Origin: Ktedonobacterales bacterium
GTDB taxonomy: Bacteria; Chloroflexota; Ktedonobacteria; Ktedonobacterales; JADMIN01
Assembly (NCBI GenBank): GCA_025450405.1
Contig: JANWHL010000069.1
Span: forward strand, 1 to 20,237
Reading direction: 5' to 3'
DNA length: 20,237 bases
The position numbers and the translations under genes are program-made. Shown here in pieces: positions 1 to 7,660 of the stretch. Position 1 is the stretch's first letter, and the number at the start of each line of letters is the position of its first letter. A model generated the notes under the pieces. That model had not been told where the DNA came from and made no database searches. It saw only the letters and a program-made list of their open reading frames with translations.

Positions 1-405
1 ACCATCCGGCCACCGCTCCAGGCGTGCCGACCGCCATCTCCGGCCATCCCAGCCCCGCACACAAAATTCCTGTGGCACATTGCGGCATGCCCGCTTGCCA
101 TCCTCCAATGGGGATTCGCCGTACCGCCCCTCACCTCACCGTGGACGCGTCCGACGGCCGCTCCGCCCCATCGCCGCCCCCTGCGTCATGGCGTCCGGTG
201 CTCCCCAACCGCCATGCTCACCGGGCGGTGATTCGCCGCGTCCTTCAGGGCGCCTCCTCGCCAAACCACCCGGCCCGCCCTTGGTCGCCACCGCCATGTT
301 CACCCGTCTCGCTGGCGGCTCGCTGCCCTGGCACTTGCACGCGGAACTTCAATTCCGCATACGCGCCCCACGATCCGCCCGCCAGCGCCCGCCATCCTCC
401 CCGCC
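1..405. other. gene-free region downstream of the MltG-PBP fusion
   Basis: I see no convincing gene here. Open frames exist on both strands, but they are rich in Pro, Arg and Ser, have no ribosome binding site and resemble no family I know, which is what GC-rich noncoding DNA gives. The region is C-rich on the plus strand and contains internal approximate repeats: a block at 97-128 resembles the block at 211-243, both containing the core GATTCGCCG. The second block runs into the dispersed repeat at 230-279. No T-run terminator is visible after the stop of the fusion gene at 406. Confidence 0.6.
230..279 (+). repeat. dispersed repeat, copy A (inverted relative to 11411-11459)
   Basis: About 50 bases match the reverse complement of 11411-11459 with only a handful of differences. 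The shared core is CGCCGCGTCCTTCAGGGCGC, followed by a block that reads CCTCCTCGCCAAACCACCCGG here and nearly the same in the other copy. Both copies lie in gene-free DNA. One reading frame of each gives similar spurious peptides (RRVLQGA, then PNHPA). Seen directly by alignment by eye; function is unknown. Confidence 0.6.
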
Positions 406-2562
406 TCACCCCGCCCGCGCGCGCGACGCGCGCCACATGCGGCGCATCCACGGCTGCGCCTCGAAGCCCCAATCGAGCAGGGCCGCCGCGTCGGTGAACC
501 GCGCGTCGTAAACCGGCTCGCCCAGCACCACGCCGACCAGCCGGCCGCTGGGACGCTGCGCGGCGAAGACCAGGCAATAGCCGGCGTTGCCGGTGAACCC
601 GGTCTTGACCCCCAGGATGCCGGGATAGGCCGGTGGCAGCACGAGGTCATTGGTGGTCTTCCAGGTGAACGGGGGATGCCCGGCGGTGGCGGGCACCTGC
701 TCCACCCCCGTGCCGACGATCGCGGCGAAGTCGGGGTTGGCCAGCGCCACGGCGGCCAGCCGCGCCAGGTCGCGCGCCGAGCTGTAGTGACCGGGGGCAT
801 CGAGGCCGTGGACGTCGGCAAAATGGATCTCGGTGAGGCCCAGCGCGCGCGCCTCGTCGTTCATCAGGTAGACATAGCCGGCCTGGGAGCCCACCACGCC
901 ATCCGCGATCGCCACGGCGGCATCGTCGCCAGACGGTAGCAGGAGGCCGTAGAGCAGCTCACGCAGCGTGAGCACCTCGCCTTGCTGGAGGCCGGCGACG
1001 CTGGCGACGCCGCCCGAGACCAGCGCCGCGCTGTCGGCGCCGATGGTGATGCGCTGGTCGAGGTGCCCGTAGGTGAGGGCCACCAGCGCGGTCATCATCT
1101 TGGTGGTGCTGGCCATCGCCCGCTCGTCGTCGGCATGTTGGGCCAGATAGACCTGGCCGGTCGCGGGATCCAGCAAGATCAGCGCGGCGGCCGTCGTGGC
1201 TGGCGGGGCGGGTGGTGCGGCCGCCGTCCGGAGCAGGGGAGTCGCCGGGGCCAGGGGCGCGGTGAGCTTCGGGAGCAGGACGGCGGGACACCCGGCGGCG
1301 GTGTCGGCGCGCACCTTCACCTCCACGCCCAGGTACTCGGCCGCGGACTGGGCGTAATCGGTCGCGCCGCACGCGCTGGCGGCGAAGTAGCCTGGCAGCG
1401 GGGGCGCGCCGGCGCCGCTCTGGCTCGCGAGCGTGGCATCCACCAGGGCGGCCCACGATGGCGCGGCGATCGGGCCTGGCGGCAGGCCGCGGTGCGACGG
1501 CACGGCGGTGTTATAGGGGTTGGCGGGATCGGTGGCCCCCGCGGGGGTGGTGAGGGGAGCCCACCAGGCGCCGTTCGCGGGAGGATGGTCGGTATCGCGG
1601 GCATATTGTGCGGTGGCGTCGGCGTCCAGATAGCCGAGGTCGTCGCCGGCGGGATCGGTGCCGTGGTGGGCCGCGGCCCGGTAGTGGGCGTATTCGATGC
1701 GCGCCACACCAGCCAGGTCGGCGGGCTGTGGGGCCTCGCGCGCGGCGATGGAGGCGAGCGTGAGGGCACGGGCCAGGGCGGTCACGTCGTCGGTCGTGCC
1801 GTAGGCATGCTCCAACGCGTCGAAGATGCTGACTGGCTGGCCGGCCGCGGCGATCGGGGCGCCGTGGGCGCGGCACTGGGTCCGGTCGTGGAGATTGGCG
1901 TCGGGGTGGGCGGGGTCGGGTCCAGGGCAGAGCCGCTCGCCCAGGGCGCCGACCAGTTGGTCCGCCACCGCCGCGGCGTCGTCGGCGAGGTCGAAGACGT
2001 AGGTGCCGGGGAGCAGGTAGCCCTCCAGCGCCACGGGCACGCCGGGCCGCGCGGCGGGGACGTACCAGTAGCGAGACGCGAGGGTGCCGGCGGGAAGGGT
2101 GCCGGTGGTGGCGATGCGCAGAAAATCGGCGGCGGCGAAGCGGGGAAGTCCGGCGAAGAGGGCGGGATACTGGGCGGCGCGCAGGCCGGGGGGAATCGTG
2201 ATGCGCAGTCCATCCGGCCGGCCCGCGTACAAGTGCGTGGCGATCGCCGACATGGACATGCGCGCGGAGAGATAGTAGACCCCAGGGACGGGTGGTGTCT
2301 GGCCGTGCGCCAGGTGGGCGAGCGCCACGAAGATCGTGTCGTTGCGGATGAGGACGTCGGCGCGCAGGCGCTGGGCCAGCGTGGCGGCGGTATCGTCGGG
2401 GTAGACGTCGAAATCCACCGGCTTCGCGCTGGCGCCGGCGTTGCTGGGCACCTCCACGTCGAGGCCGGCGACGGTCCCGGCGAAGCCGATCGTGAGCGCC
2501 AGCAGCGCGCAGACGAGCACCAGGATTGGCCGACCCGTCCCACGCCCCGCCGTCCGCCGCAT
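406..2562 (-). CDS. MltG-type endolytic transglycosylase fused to S11 D-Ala-D-Ala carboxypeptidase
   Basis: A 718-residue predicted membrane-anchored peptidoglycan enzyme. Residues 12-33 form an N-terminal membrane helix. Residues about 48-112 match the LysM-like subdomain of MltG/YceG. Residues about 119-415 match the MltG catalytic domain: EGYLLPGTY at 180-188, SIAARE with E276 at the place of the E. coli catalytic Glu218, NPYNT at 349-353 and GLPPGPIA at 359-366. After a Pro/Ala linker (about 432-457), residues 458-700 form an S11 penicillin-binding protein domain with STTK (S485, K488), SGD (544-546, in place of the usual SGN) and KTG (653-655). MltG cleaves nascent glycan strands; S11 enzymes remove the terminal D-Ala from stem peptides. 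The ATG at 2562 has GGGGAG six bases upstream. The gene is divergent from the Ser/Thr kinase. There is no frameshift, so the fusion is one open frame. Confidence 0.88.
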   Translation of the reverse strand: MRRTAGRGTGRPILVLVCALLALTIGFAGTVAGLDVEVPSNAGASAKPVDFDVYPDDTAATLAQRLRADVLIRNDTIFVALAHLAHGQTPPVPGVYYLSARMSMSAIATHLYAGRPDGLRITIPPGLRAAQYPALFAGLPRFAAADFLRIATTGTLPAGTLASRYWYVPAARPGVPVALEGYLLPGTYVFDLADDAAAVADQLVGALGERLCPGPDPAHPDANLHDRTQCRAHGAPIAAAGQPVSIFDALEHAYGTTDDVTALARALTLASIAAREAPQPADLAGVARIEYAHYRAAAHHGTDPAGDDLGYLDADATAQYARDTDHPPANGAWWAPLTTPAGATDPANPYNTAVPSHRGLPPGPIAAPSWAALVDATLASQSGAGAPPLPGYFAASACGATDYAQSAAEYLGVEVKVRADTAAGCPAVLLPKLTAPLAPATPLLRTAAAPPAPPATTAAALILLDPATGQVYLAQHADDERAMASTTKMMTALVALTYGHLDQRITIGADSAALVSGGVASVAGLQQGEVLTLRELLYGLLLPSGDDAAVAIADGVVGSQAGYVYLMNDEARALGLTEIHFADVHGLDAPGHYSSARDLARLAAVALANPDFAAIVGTGVEQVPATAGHPPFTWKTTNDLVLPPAYPGILGVKTGFTGNAGYCLVFAAQRPSGRLVGVVLGEPVYDARFTDAAALLDWGFEAQPWMRRMWRASRARAG

Positions 2563-2645
2563 TCCATGCTCCCCACCACCCAGTGTCCCACGTCACCCTC
2601 GCGCGCACGCGTCCCCACCCGGAATCCTGGCGCGGCGCGATAGGT

Positions 2646-2651
2646 ATTGTA
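2646..2651 (-). promoter_or_regulatory. candidate -10 box (TACAAT) for the MltG-PBP fusion gene
   Basis: TACAAT reads on the minus strand in the 243-base divergent region, giving a start near 2639 and a leader of about 77 bases. No good -35 box lies 16-18 bases upstream, so this rests on the -10 hexamer and its position. Confidence 0.3.
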
Positions 2652-2765
2652 CCATGCCAGCATAGCTCGCGCTGATGGGAGGCGGATCGCGACGTGACGA
2701 GCCGCGATCGGACGCGGCGCATACCGAACGGGGCGCGTACGAGGACGTGGAGGCGCGCGGGCTGG

Positions 2766-2771
2766 TAGAAT
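2766..2771 (+). promoter_or_regulatory. candidate -10 box (TAGAAT) for the Ser/Thr kinase gene
   Basis: TAGAAT in otherwise GC-rich DNA, 34 bases before the kinase ATG, would give a leader of about 28 bases that includes the GGAGG ribosome site. The -35 region is not recognisable. It is divergent from the candidate box at 2646-2651. Confidence 0.3.
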
Positions 2772-2805
2772 AGGGCCAGGGGAACAGACGACCGGAGGGC
2801 AGGAC

Positions 2806-4020
2806 ATGGGCGCGGCGGAGGTGACGCCAACCGGAGACGGCGGCGCGGCGGAGACGACGGGCGCGGCGATCGGCGGCGCGGACGATATCGCGGGCCGCTA
2901 CCGTGTCCTGGCGCGCGTAGGCATCGGCGGCACGGCGGAGGTCTATCGCTGCGTCGACGAACACACTGGCCACATCGTCGCCGTGAAGATGCTGCGCACA
3001 ACGGGTCCGATAATCCCGGAGGCGGCGGCGCGCTTCCAGCGCGAGGCGCACCTGGCGGCCGGGCTTTCGCACCGGCACATCGTCCGCGTGCTGGATTACG
3101 GCTATTCGCTGGCGCCGTCGCTGCTGGGGCGGGTGCCATGGGATGACGACGACCGGCCCGTGCCGTACGTGGCGATGGAGTATGTCTTCGGGCCGAACCT
3201 GAAGGAGCTGCTGCGCCGCTACGGTCCTCTGCCGGTCCCATGGGTCTGGCGGCTCGGGGACCAGCTCTGCGCCGCGCTGGGCGCGGCGCACGCCGCGGGG
3301 GTGGTGCACCGCGATGTGAAGCCGCAGAATGTAATGCTGGTGGACGCGCGGACGGAGTTGCTGGCGAAGCTGACGGACTTTGGCATCGCGCGCCAGGTGG
3401 GCGGCGACCTCACCACGCTCACCATGACCGGCCAGGTGCTCGGCACGCCCGACTATCTCTCGCCGGAGCAGGTGATTGGCGAGCCAGGTGGTCCCGCCAG
3501 CGACCTCTACGCGCTGGGCATCGTGCTCTACGAGCTGCTGACCGGCCGCCTGCCCTTCGAGGCGGACACGCCGCTGGCGGCGGCCTCGCGCCGGATGGTG
3601 GCCGACGCACCGCCGCTGGTGATTTTCCGGCCGGATGTACCGCCAGCGCTGCAGGACGTGATTCTGCTGGTGCTGCGCCGCGATCCAGCGGAGCGGCCCG
3701 CCACGGCGCGCGATCTGGCTGAGATGCTGCGCTGGACACGCTCGCGCGCCCCGGTGATGCCGGACGGTCCACGGGGCGGGTGGCTGGTGAATGGGTCCGG
3801 GGCGGCGGGCCTAAATCCCGCGGCGGTGGCGAGCGTACTCTCGGGGGCGTTGGCCGCGCAGAACACGGTGACCACTGGTGCGCTGGCGGACGCGTCCGCG
3901 GCATCGGAGCGGTCGGTGGTACCGGGCGCCCCGGTCGGGGACGGCGCGCCAGGCGATGGCGGGGCTCACCGCGGCGTGGGCGATAGCGCGGGCGCGGCAC
4001 GGCAGCAGGGGCCGAAATAG
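2806..4020 (+). CDS. cytosolic Ser/Thr protein kinase (Hanks type)
   Basis: A 404-residue eukaryotic-like kinase with a full set of catalytic motifs: glycine loop GIGGTAEVY (39-47), VAVK with lysine 61, helix-C E80, catalytic loop HRDVKPQN (168-175, D170), DFG (191-193), GTPDYLSPEQ (213-222) and R297 near the end of the domain. The activation segment between DFG and GTPDY is rich in Thr, the usual autophosphorylation sites in PknB/PrkC relatives. Unlike PknB/PrkC there is no membrane helix and no PASTA sensor. Residues from about 315 to the end form a Gly/Ala-rich, probably disordered tail. The ATG has GGAGGGCAGG just upstream. It is divergent from the cell-wall fusion enzyme, which makes wall synthesis a plausible but unproven target. 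Confidence 0.92.
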   Translation: MGAAEVTPTGDGGAAETTGAAIGGADDIAGRYRVLARVGIGGTAEVYRCVDEHTGHIVAVKMLRTTGPIIPEAAARFQREAHLAAGLSHRHIVRVLDYGYSLAPSLLGRVPWDDDDRPVPYVAMEYVFGPNLKELLRRYGPLPVPWVWRLGDQLCAALGAAHAAGVVHRDVKPQNVMLVDARTELLAKLTDFGIARQVGGDLTTLTMTGQVLGTPDYLSPEQVIGEPGGPASDLYALGIVLYELLTGRLPFEADTPLAAASRRMVADAPPLVIFRPDVPPALQDVILLVLRRDPAERPATARDLAEMLRWTRSRAPVMPDGPRGGWLVNGSGAAGLNPAAVASVLSGALAAQNTVTTGALADASAASERSVVPGAPVGDGAPGDGGAHRGVGDSAGAARQQGPK

Positions 4021-4229
4021 CCGCGGCACCTCTGGGTCGCTGGCGGGCACTTCGCGCGGATTCCCCAATCGGCGCAACTTTTTGCCCGAGCGTGCCGTAA
4101 TACGGTATGTTAAGTAGGGGACTGGGGACGGTTTGCCGCCATGATGGCACGCCACCCGGTCCCGCATAGCGTGCCGGATGAGCGCGCGCCACGGGCGGCG
4201 CGGTCCGGCGAGTAGAGAGGGTACAGATC

Positions 4230-4640
4230 ATGAAGCGAGCGCAGGTGACCGCGCTGGTTGCGGGCGCGGCGCTGGGGGTGGTCGGTGTGACCACCGCCGT
4301 GGTGTTGTCGCGCAAGGAGAGCCGCGAGGCGGCGTTCAAGCTGGCGCGGACATCAGCCGAGTGGGGCACGCGCAACAGCCAGCTGGCTGGCCAGTGGGCC
4401 GGACAGCGGAGCAAGGTCGCGAGTGAGTGGGCCGAACAGCGCGGCAAGTTCGCCGGTGAGTGGGCGGGCCAGGCGCGCCGCCTCGGCGAAGAGGTGGCGC
4501 GGCAGGCCGAGGAGATCGCCCGGCAGGCCATCGAGCAGTATCAGGCGCAGGCGCCGCGCGTGGTCGACTCGATCAACGGTGTGCTGCCGCGCCTGGGCAT
4601 CGGCGAGAAGCAGCAGAGCGCGGTGACCGCGCAGGCGTAG
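4230..4640 (+). CDS. small membrane-anchored YtxH-like protein with 11-residue repeats
   Basis: A 136-residue protein with one N-terminal hydrophobic helix (residues 7-26, Ala/Val/Gly-rich) followed by a charged, helix-forming body. This is the layout of YtxH/general-stress small membrane proteins, whose function is poorly known. The body holds five consecutive 11-residue units from residue 53 to 107: AGQWAGQRSKV, ASEWAEQRGKF, AGEWAGQARRL, GEEVARQAEEI and ARQAIEQYQAQ. Hendecad repeats of this type usually form long amphipathic helices or right-handed coiled coils. The ATG follows GAGAGGG by eight bases. It lies 209 bases after the kinase on the same strand and ends at a strong terminator; co-transcription is possible. 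The assignment to YtxH is by layout only. Confidence 0.75.
   Translation: MKRAQVTALVAGAALGVVGVTTAVVLSRKESREAAFKLARTSAEWGTRNSQLAGQWAGQRSKVASEWAEQRGKFAGEWAGQARRLGEEVARQAEEIARQAIEQYQAQAPRVVDSINGVLPRLGIGEKQQSAVTAQA
4386..4550 (+). repeat. five in-frame 33-bp repeat units coding for hendecads
   Basis: The units begin at 4386, 4419, 4452, 4485 and 4518. The first three are most alike, each with a TGG (Trp) at the same place and a GGCCAG/GAACAG step after it; the last two are diverged and keep mainly the charge pattern. This suggests growth of the helix by tandem duplication. Confidence 0.6.
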
Positions 4641-4674
4641 CACGGCCGGTTACACGTCAATCGCATCGCTCTGG

Positions 4675-4710
4675 GGGCGGGGACGAGGTTGTCCCCGCCC
4701 TCGCGTTTTT
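4675..4710 (+). terminator. intrinsic terminator after the YtxH-like gene
   Basis: A perfect 10-bp stem, GGGCGGGGAC (4675-4684) with GTCCCCGCCC (4691-4700), a six-base loop, then TCGCG and five T residues (4706-4710). It sits between two convergent genes. The T-run is only on the plus-strand side, so it should stop the YtxH-like transcript; it may act less well on the opposing acyltransferase transcript. Confidence 0.85.
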
Positions 4711-4715
4711 GTGGA

Positions 4716-5699
4716 TCAGTCCTCCCAGATGGCATGGAAGGGATACCAGTGCTCGGGGTAACGGGTGATGACACGCTCGTACCCGGCGGCCATGGCGGCG
4801 GTGAGGCCGCGGACCGCCTCATCCTGGGATTGCGCGCGGTCGGGCCAGATGGGCGGCTGGCCCTCGATGCGGTAGCGGCCGTCGGGCATGCGGACGCAGG
4901 CGAGCACGACGATCGGGGCGCCGGTGCGCAGGGCCAGCCGGGCCGCGCCGACGGGGAAGCGCGCGGGGCGTCCGAAGAAAGGCACGGCGAGCGTCGGGCC
5001 GGCGCCCTCGGCCACATCGCTGAGTAGCACGATGCCCTCGTTGCGCGCGAGGGCCTGATACAGCATCCGCAGCGAGCGGTCGCGTGGGGCAAGCGTGACA
5101 CCGCCGGCACGATAGCGGCGCGCGCCAGACACAAGCTGGGCGAGCAGGTGATTGTCGATCACCACGGTGACCTTGAAGCCATAGGCGGCGGCGTAGGCGC
5201 CGCAGACATCCCAGCTGCCGATGTGGGGCATGGCGAAGATCACGCCGTGTCCGGGAGCCAGGGCCTCGGCCAGCATCGACTCGCCAACGGGAGTGACCCA
5301 GCGCCAGACTTCCGCGTCGCTCATGGCGGTCGAGGCCAGGAAGTCGATGGCCATACGCCCGAAATTGCGGAGACTCCGGCGGGCGAGCGTCCGGGCACGG
5401 GGATCGCGCGGGGGAACACCCAGCACCCGCGCGAAGTTGCGCTCGACGACGGCGCCGCGGCCCCAGACGCGGGCCACGACGGCGGTGATGGCGTCGGCGG
5501 GCAGGTAGCGCACGCGCGGGGGCAGGCGGCGGAGCGCGGCTCCCACCAGAACGACCAGGCGCGACCCCCATGCCAGGGCGCGGCCGCGCCATGCACCAGC
5601 ACGCGCGTGTGTCCGGGCGCGCGGGACCTCTGGCTCGCGTCCCGCCGGCTCGCGTCCCGTCGGCGACGCCCCAGTGGGTGTGACTCCAGTCGCGCGCAT
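4716..5699 (-). CDS. LpxL/HtrB/PatA-family lysophospholipid acyltransferase
   Basis: A 327-residue acyltransferase of the bacterial lipid A/phosphatidylinositol-mannoside type. The key motif is PHIGSWD, giving the HX4D catalytic pair H159 and D164. Family blocks VPFFGRPARFPVGAARLA and, near the C terminus, PEHWYPFH are also present. In a lineage without lipid A the likely substrate is a glycolipid or phospholipid head group (inference). I chose the ATG at 5699 because AGGAGG lies seven bases upstream; an in-frame start 12 codons further up (5735) has no ribosome site. The N-terminal 30 residues are low-complexity, including TGREPAGREP from a small DNA duplication at about 5634-5660. It is the last gene of the minus-strand run that begins with the prepilin peptidase. 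Confidence 0.85.
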   Translation of the reverse strand: MRATGVTPTGASPTGREPAGREPEVPRARTHARAGAWRGRALAWGSRLVVLVGAALRRLPPRVRYLPADAITAVVARVWGRGAVVERNFARVLGVPPRDPRARTLARRSLRNFGRMAIDFLASTAMSDAEVWRWVTPVGESMLAEALAPGHGVIFAMPHIGSWDVCGAYAAAYGFKVTVVIDNHLLAQLVSGARRYRAGGVTLAPRDRSLRMLYQALARNEGIVLLSDVAEGAGPTLAVPFFGRPARFPVGAARLALRTGAPIVVLACVRMPDGRYRIEGQPPIWPDRAQSQDEAVRGLTAAMAAGYERVITRYPEHWYPFHAIWED

Positions 5700-5782
5700 C
5701 TCGCCGCCTCCTCTCCTACTCACTCCGCTCACCATCGGGCCGCCGAAGCGCGCCGCCGAGGAGAGCCATTGGCGCCGTGTCG

Positions 5783-6961
5783 TCAGGTCACCGCGTTCCC
5801 ACTGGTGTCCTCGGGCTCGGGGTCGCGGTCGTGCTCGGTGGTGTCGCCCCGATCCACGGCCGTCCGCTGGGTCCGCGGCGGTTCGCCGGGCTGACCTGGA
5901 GCACCAGGCCCGCGCTCCGGAGGCTCGCGACCGCCACGATCCGATCCGTCCGGGGCCCGTTCGCCAGCGTCCGATCCGCCGGACTGGGCGCTGGCACCCT
6001 TGCGCCCGTTCAACGCCTTGCGCAGCTCGCCATGGAGAATGAAGGCGACGGCGATGGCGATGGCGATCGAGGAGGTGATGGTGAGAAAGCGGTTGAGGAG
6101 CATGGCGCTGACGGCGGCATTGCGGTCCACGCCGATGACAAGGAATGCGCCCACCCCGCTCAGCTCGGTCACGCCAATGTCCACGGGCAGGGGGAAGATC
6201 AGACCGAAAGCCAGGCTGAAGAAGTAGACCGCGAGCACCTCGCCGAACGAGACATTGTTCACGCCGATGCCGCGCAGCACGACGTAAAGCGCCGCGCCGC
6301 CCGCCACGAGGTAGCCCGCCGCCAGCGCATAGCTGACGGACAGGGTCCGCCAGCCAATGATGCTGACGACGCCTTTGTCGAAGGTCTTGATTTCGTCCGC
6401 GGCGCGGTCCACCAGCCGGTTGAGGCGCGCGCGCCGCCGGATCCAGTCGGGCCGACGCAGGTGGTCACGGCGCTTGTAGGCGAGCCACCCAAGCAGCGCC
6501 ACGGCCGCCACGCCGACGACGATCAGCGGACGCAGCCAGATCCAGCCGTCTAGGCCCAGGATCACCAGGGCAGTCAGTGAGACGGCCACCTCGAACAGGA
6601 TAATGAGCGTGGTGGCGGCGGAGGAGTAGGTGAAGTCGGTGCCCTCGGCGCTCGTCAGAAGGTAATTCTGGAAGTAATTGCCGACGGGGACGAAGCGCGT
6701 CGCCTCGCCGCCCGCGAAGCTGAAGACCTGCGCCTGGAGCGAGACCTTGACGCCCTCGTCGCGGAGCAGGACGCGCCACTGGAAGAAGCGGACGACCTCG
6801 TAGACAATCATCAGGAGGACGAACCAGATGAGGTAGATGCGGTTGAAGCTGAGCATGAGGCCGAGGATCTTCTTCGGATTGCCGAAGGAGAACAGCAGGA
6901 CGACCGCGGCCACGGTGACCACGACGGGGATCAGGATTTTGGGGCTGAGGAGCTTTTTCAC
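5783..6961 (-). CDS. LPG-synthase-TM-family (UPF0104/YbhN-like) integral membrane protein
   Basis: A protein of 392 residues from the chosen start, with about eight hydrophobic segments (roughly 9-26, 43-60, 115-138, 143-162, 207-229, 240-258, 262-280 and 290-310). It matches the membrane half of the MprF/lysylphosphatidylglycerol synthase family, with the typical segment PLPVDIGVTE where the family usually has a PxPGGxGxxE pattern. The cytosolic aminoacyltransferase half of MprF is absent, so it is not an MprF; members of this type are thought to be lipid-handling proteins. Residues from about 322 are a hydrophilic, Pro/Gly/Asp-rich tail. The start is uncertain: GTG at 6961 begins a normal family N terminus (KKLLSPK), while GTG at 7045 would add 28 odd residues. 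Neither has a clear ribosome site. Confidence 0.82.
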   Translation of the reverse strand: MKKLLSPKILIPVVVTVAAVVLLFSFGNPKKILGLMLSFNRIYLIWFVLLMIVYEVVRFFQWRVLLRDEGVKVSLQAQVFSFAGGEATRFVPVGNYFQNYLLTSAEGTDFTYSSAATTLIILFEVAVSLTALVILGLDGWIWLRPLIVVGVAAVALLGWLAYKRRDHLRRPDWIRRRARLNRLVDRAADEIKTFDKGVVSIIGWRTLSVSYALAAGYLVAGGAALYVVLRGIGVNNVSFGEVLAVYFFSLAFGLIFPLPVDIGVTELSGVGAFLVIGVDRNAAVSAMLLNRFLTITSSIAIAIAVAFILHGELRKALNGRKGASAQSGGSDAGERAPDGSDRGGREPPERGPGAPGQPGEPPRTQRTAVDRGDTTEHDRDPEPEDTSGNAVT

Positions 6962-7057
6962 GGGATATGCCGCACATGGGGGACGGGGCGCCTGGGCGCG
7001 GGCGAAGGGTCGCGGGCGCACAGGGTGGCATCGCAAGACGGGCACCAGCGGGTGGCG

Positions 7058-7591
7058 TCAGCGGGTGGCGGCCCAGTCGCGGGCGGCATCGAGCAGCGTA
7101 TCCAGGCGCCGATCGCCGGATTCGCGGGCGTCGCGGCCACCGCGCGCCACGGCGGCGATGGCGTCCGCGTTGGTGTAGCCGCGGCCAGCGACCAGCCACG
7201 CGGCCAGAACGTGGCCGGTGCGGCCGATGCCGGCGGAGCAGTGGACGACCACCGGTTCGCCTTGTTGATCCGCCGCGGCCAGGAACGGCAGGATGACCGT
7301 GACGAGGGTGGCGCGGTCGGCGAGGGAGAACTCGGGGATGGGCGCGTGGCGGACACGCTGGGCGCCGAAGTGCGCGCGATAACGACTGAGGAGGTCAGTA
7401 TACGCGGCGAGCTGATCGTCGCTGAGCAGGCAGACGACACGCCGGATGCCGTGAGCGGACATGAAGGCCAGCCACGCGTCCACCATACCGTCTGGGGCGC
7501 GGCGCGGACCAAAGCCAGGGCGTGGCGCGCCAAAGACGATCCGCTCGCCATCGGCGGCGGGGCCGAATCCACGCACAGGGTCAGCGTTCAC
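7058..7591 (-). CDS. dual-specificity/tyrosine-type protein phosphatase
   Basis: A protein of 177 residues from GTG 7591, with the cysteine-phosphatase signature HCSAGIGRTG (C118 nucleophile, R124). The upstream family loop that normally carries the general-acid Asp reads PIPEFSLAD here, so either E87 or the later Asp (D91) must serve. The N-terminal part GERIVFGAPRPG is typical of small DSP-like bacterial phosphatases. I prefer GTG 7591 because GGGAG lies six bases upstream; GTG 7621 would add ten residues and starts at the edge of a tandem repeat. It lies 66 bases after the prepilin peptidase and 96 before the membrane protein on the same strand. It could remove phosphates placed by the kinase encoded at 2806-4020, but this is inference. 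Confidence 0.87.
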   Translation of the reverse strand: MNADPVRGFGPAADGERIVFGAPRPGFGPRRAPDGMVDAWLAFMSAHGIRRVVCLLSDDQLAAYTDLLSRYRAHFGAQRVRHAPIPEFSLADRATLVTVILPFLAAADQQGEPVVVHCSAGIGRTGHVLAAWLVAGRGYTNADAIAAVARGGRDARESGDRRLDTLLDAARDWAATR

Positions 7592-7621
7592 GGGCGACTC
7601 CCGGCTACCGCTCCACCCCAC

Positions 7622-7660
7622 CGCCTCGCGTTACCGCCTCGCGTTACCGCCTCGCACTAC
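7622..7660. repeat. three 13-bp tandem units
   Basis: Three units of CGCCTCGCGTTAC (7622-7634, 7635-7647) and CGCCTCGCACTAC (7648-7660). The last unit overlaps the stop codon of the prepilin peptidase (7657-7659), so the array fills the start of the short gap before the phosphatase gene. Confidence 0.7.

Noticed and set aside
24..511. Overlapping plus-strand frames near the left edge as genes
   Set aside because: Pro/Arg/Ser-rich, no ribosome site, and they overlap a dispersed repeat.
982..2643. Long plus-strand open frame (553 codons) opposite the MltG-PBP gene
   Set aside because: It is Gly/Arg-rich with no family motif and lies fully opposite a gene with clear catalytic boxes. Long antisense frames are normal at this GC content.
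1511..3241. Minus-strand open frame of 576 codons across the divergent region
   Set aside because: Arg/Pro-rich, overlaps the proven frames of both the fusion enzyme and the kinase, and has no ribosome site.
5783..6961. MprF, lysyl-phosphatidylglycerol synthase
   Set aside because: Only the membrane half is present; the aminoacyltransferase domain is missing.
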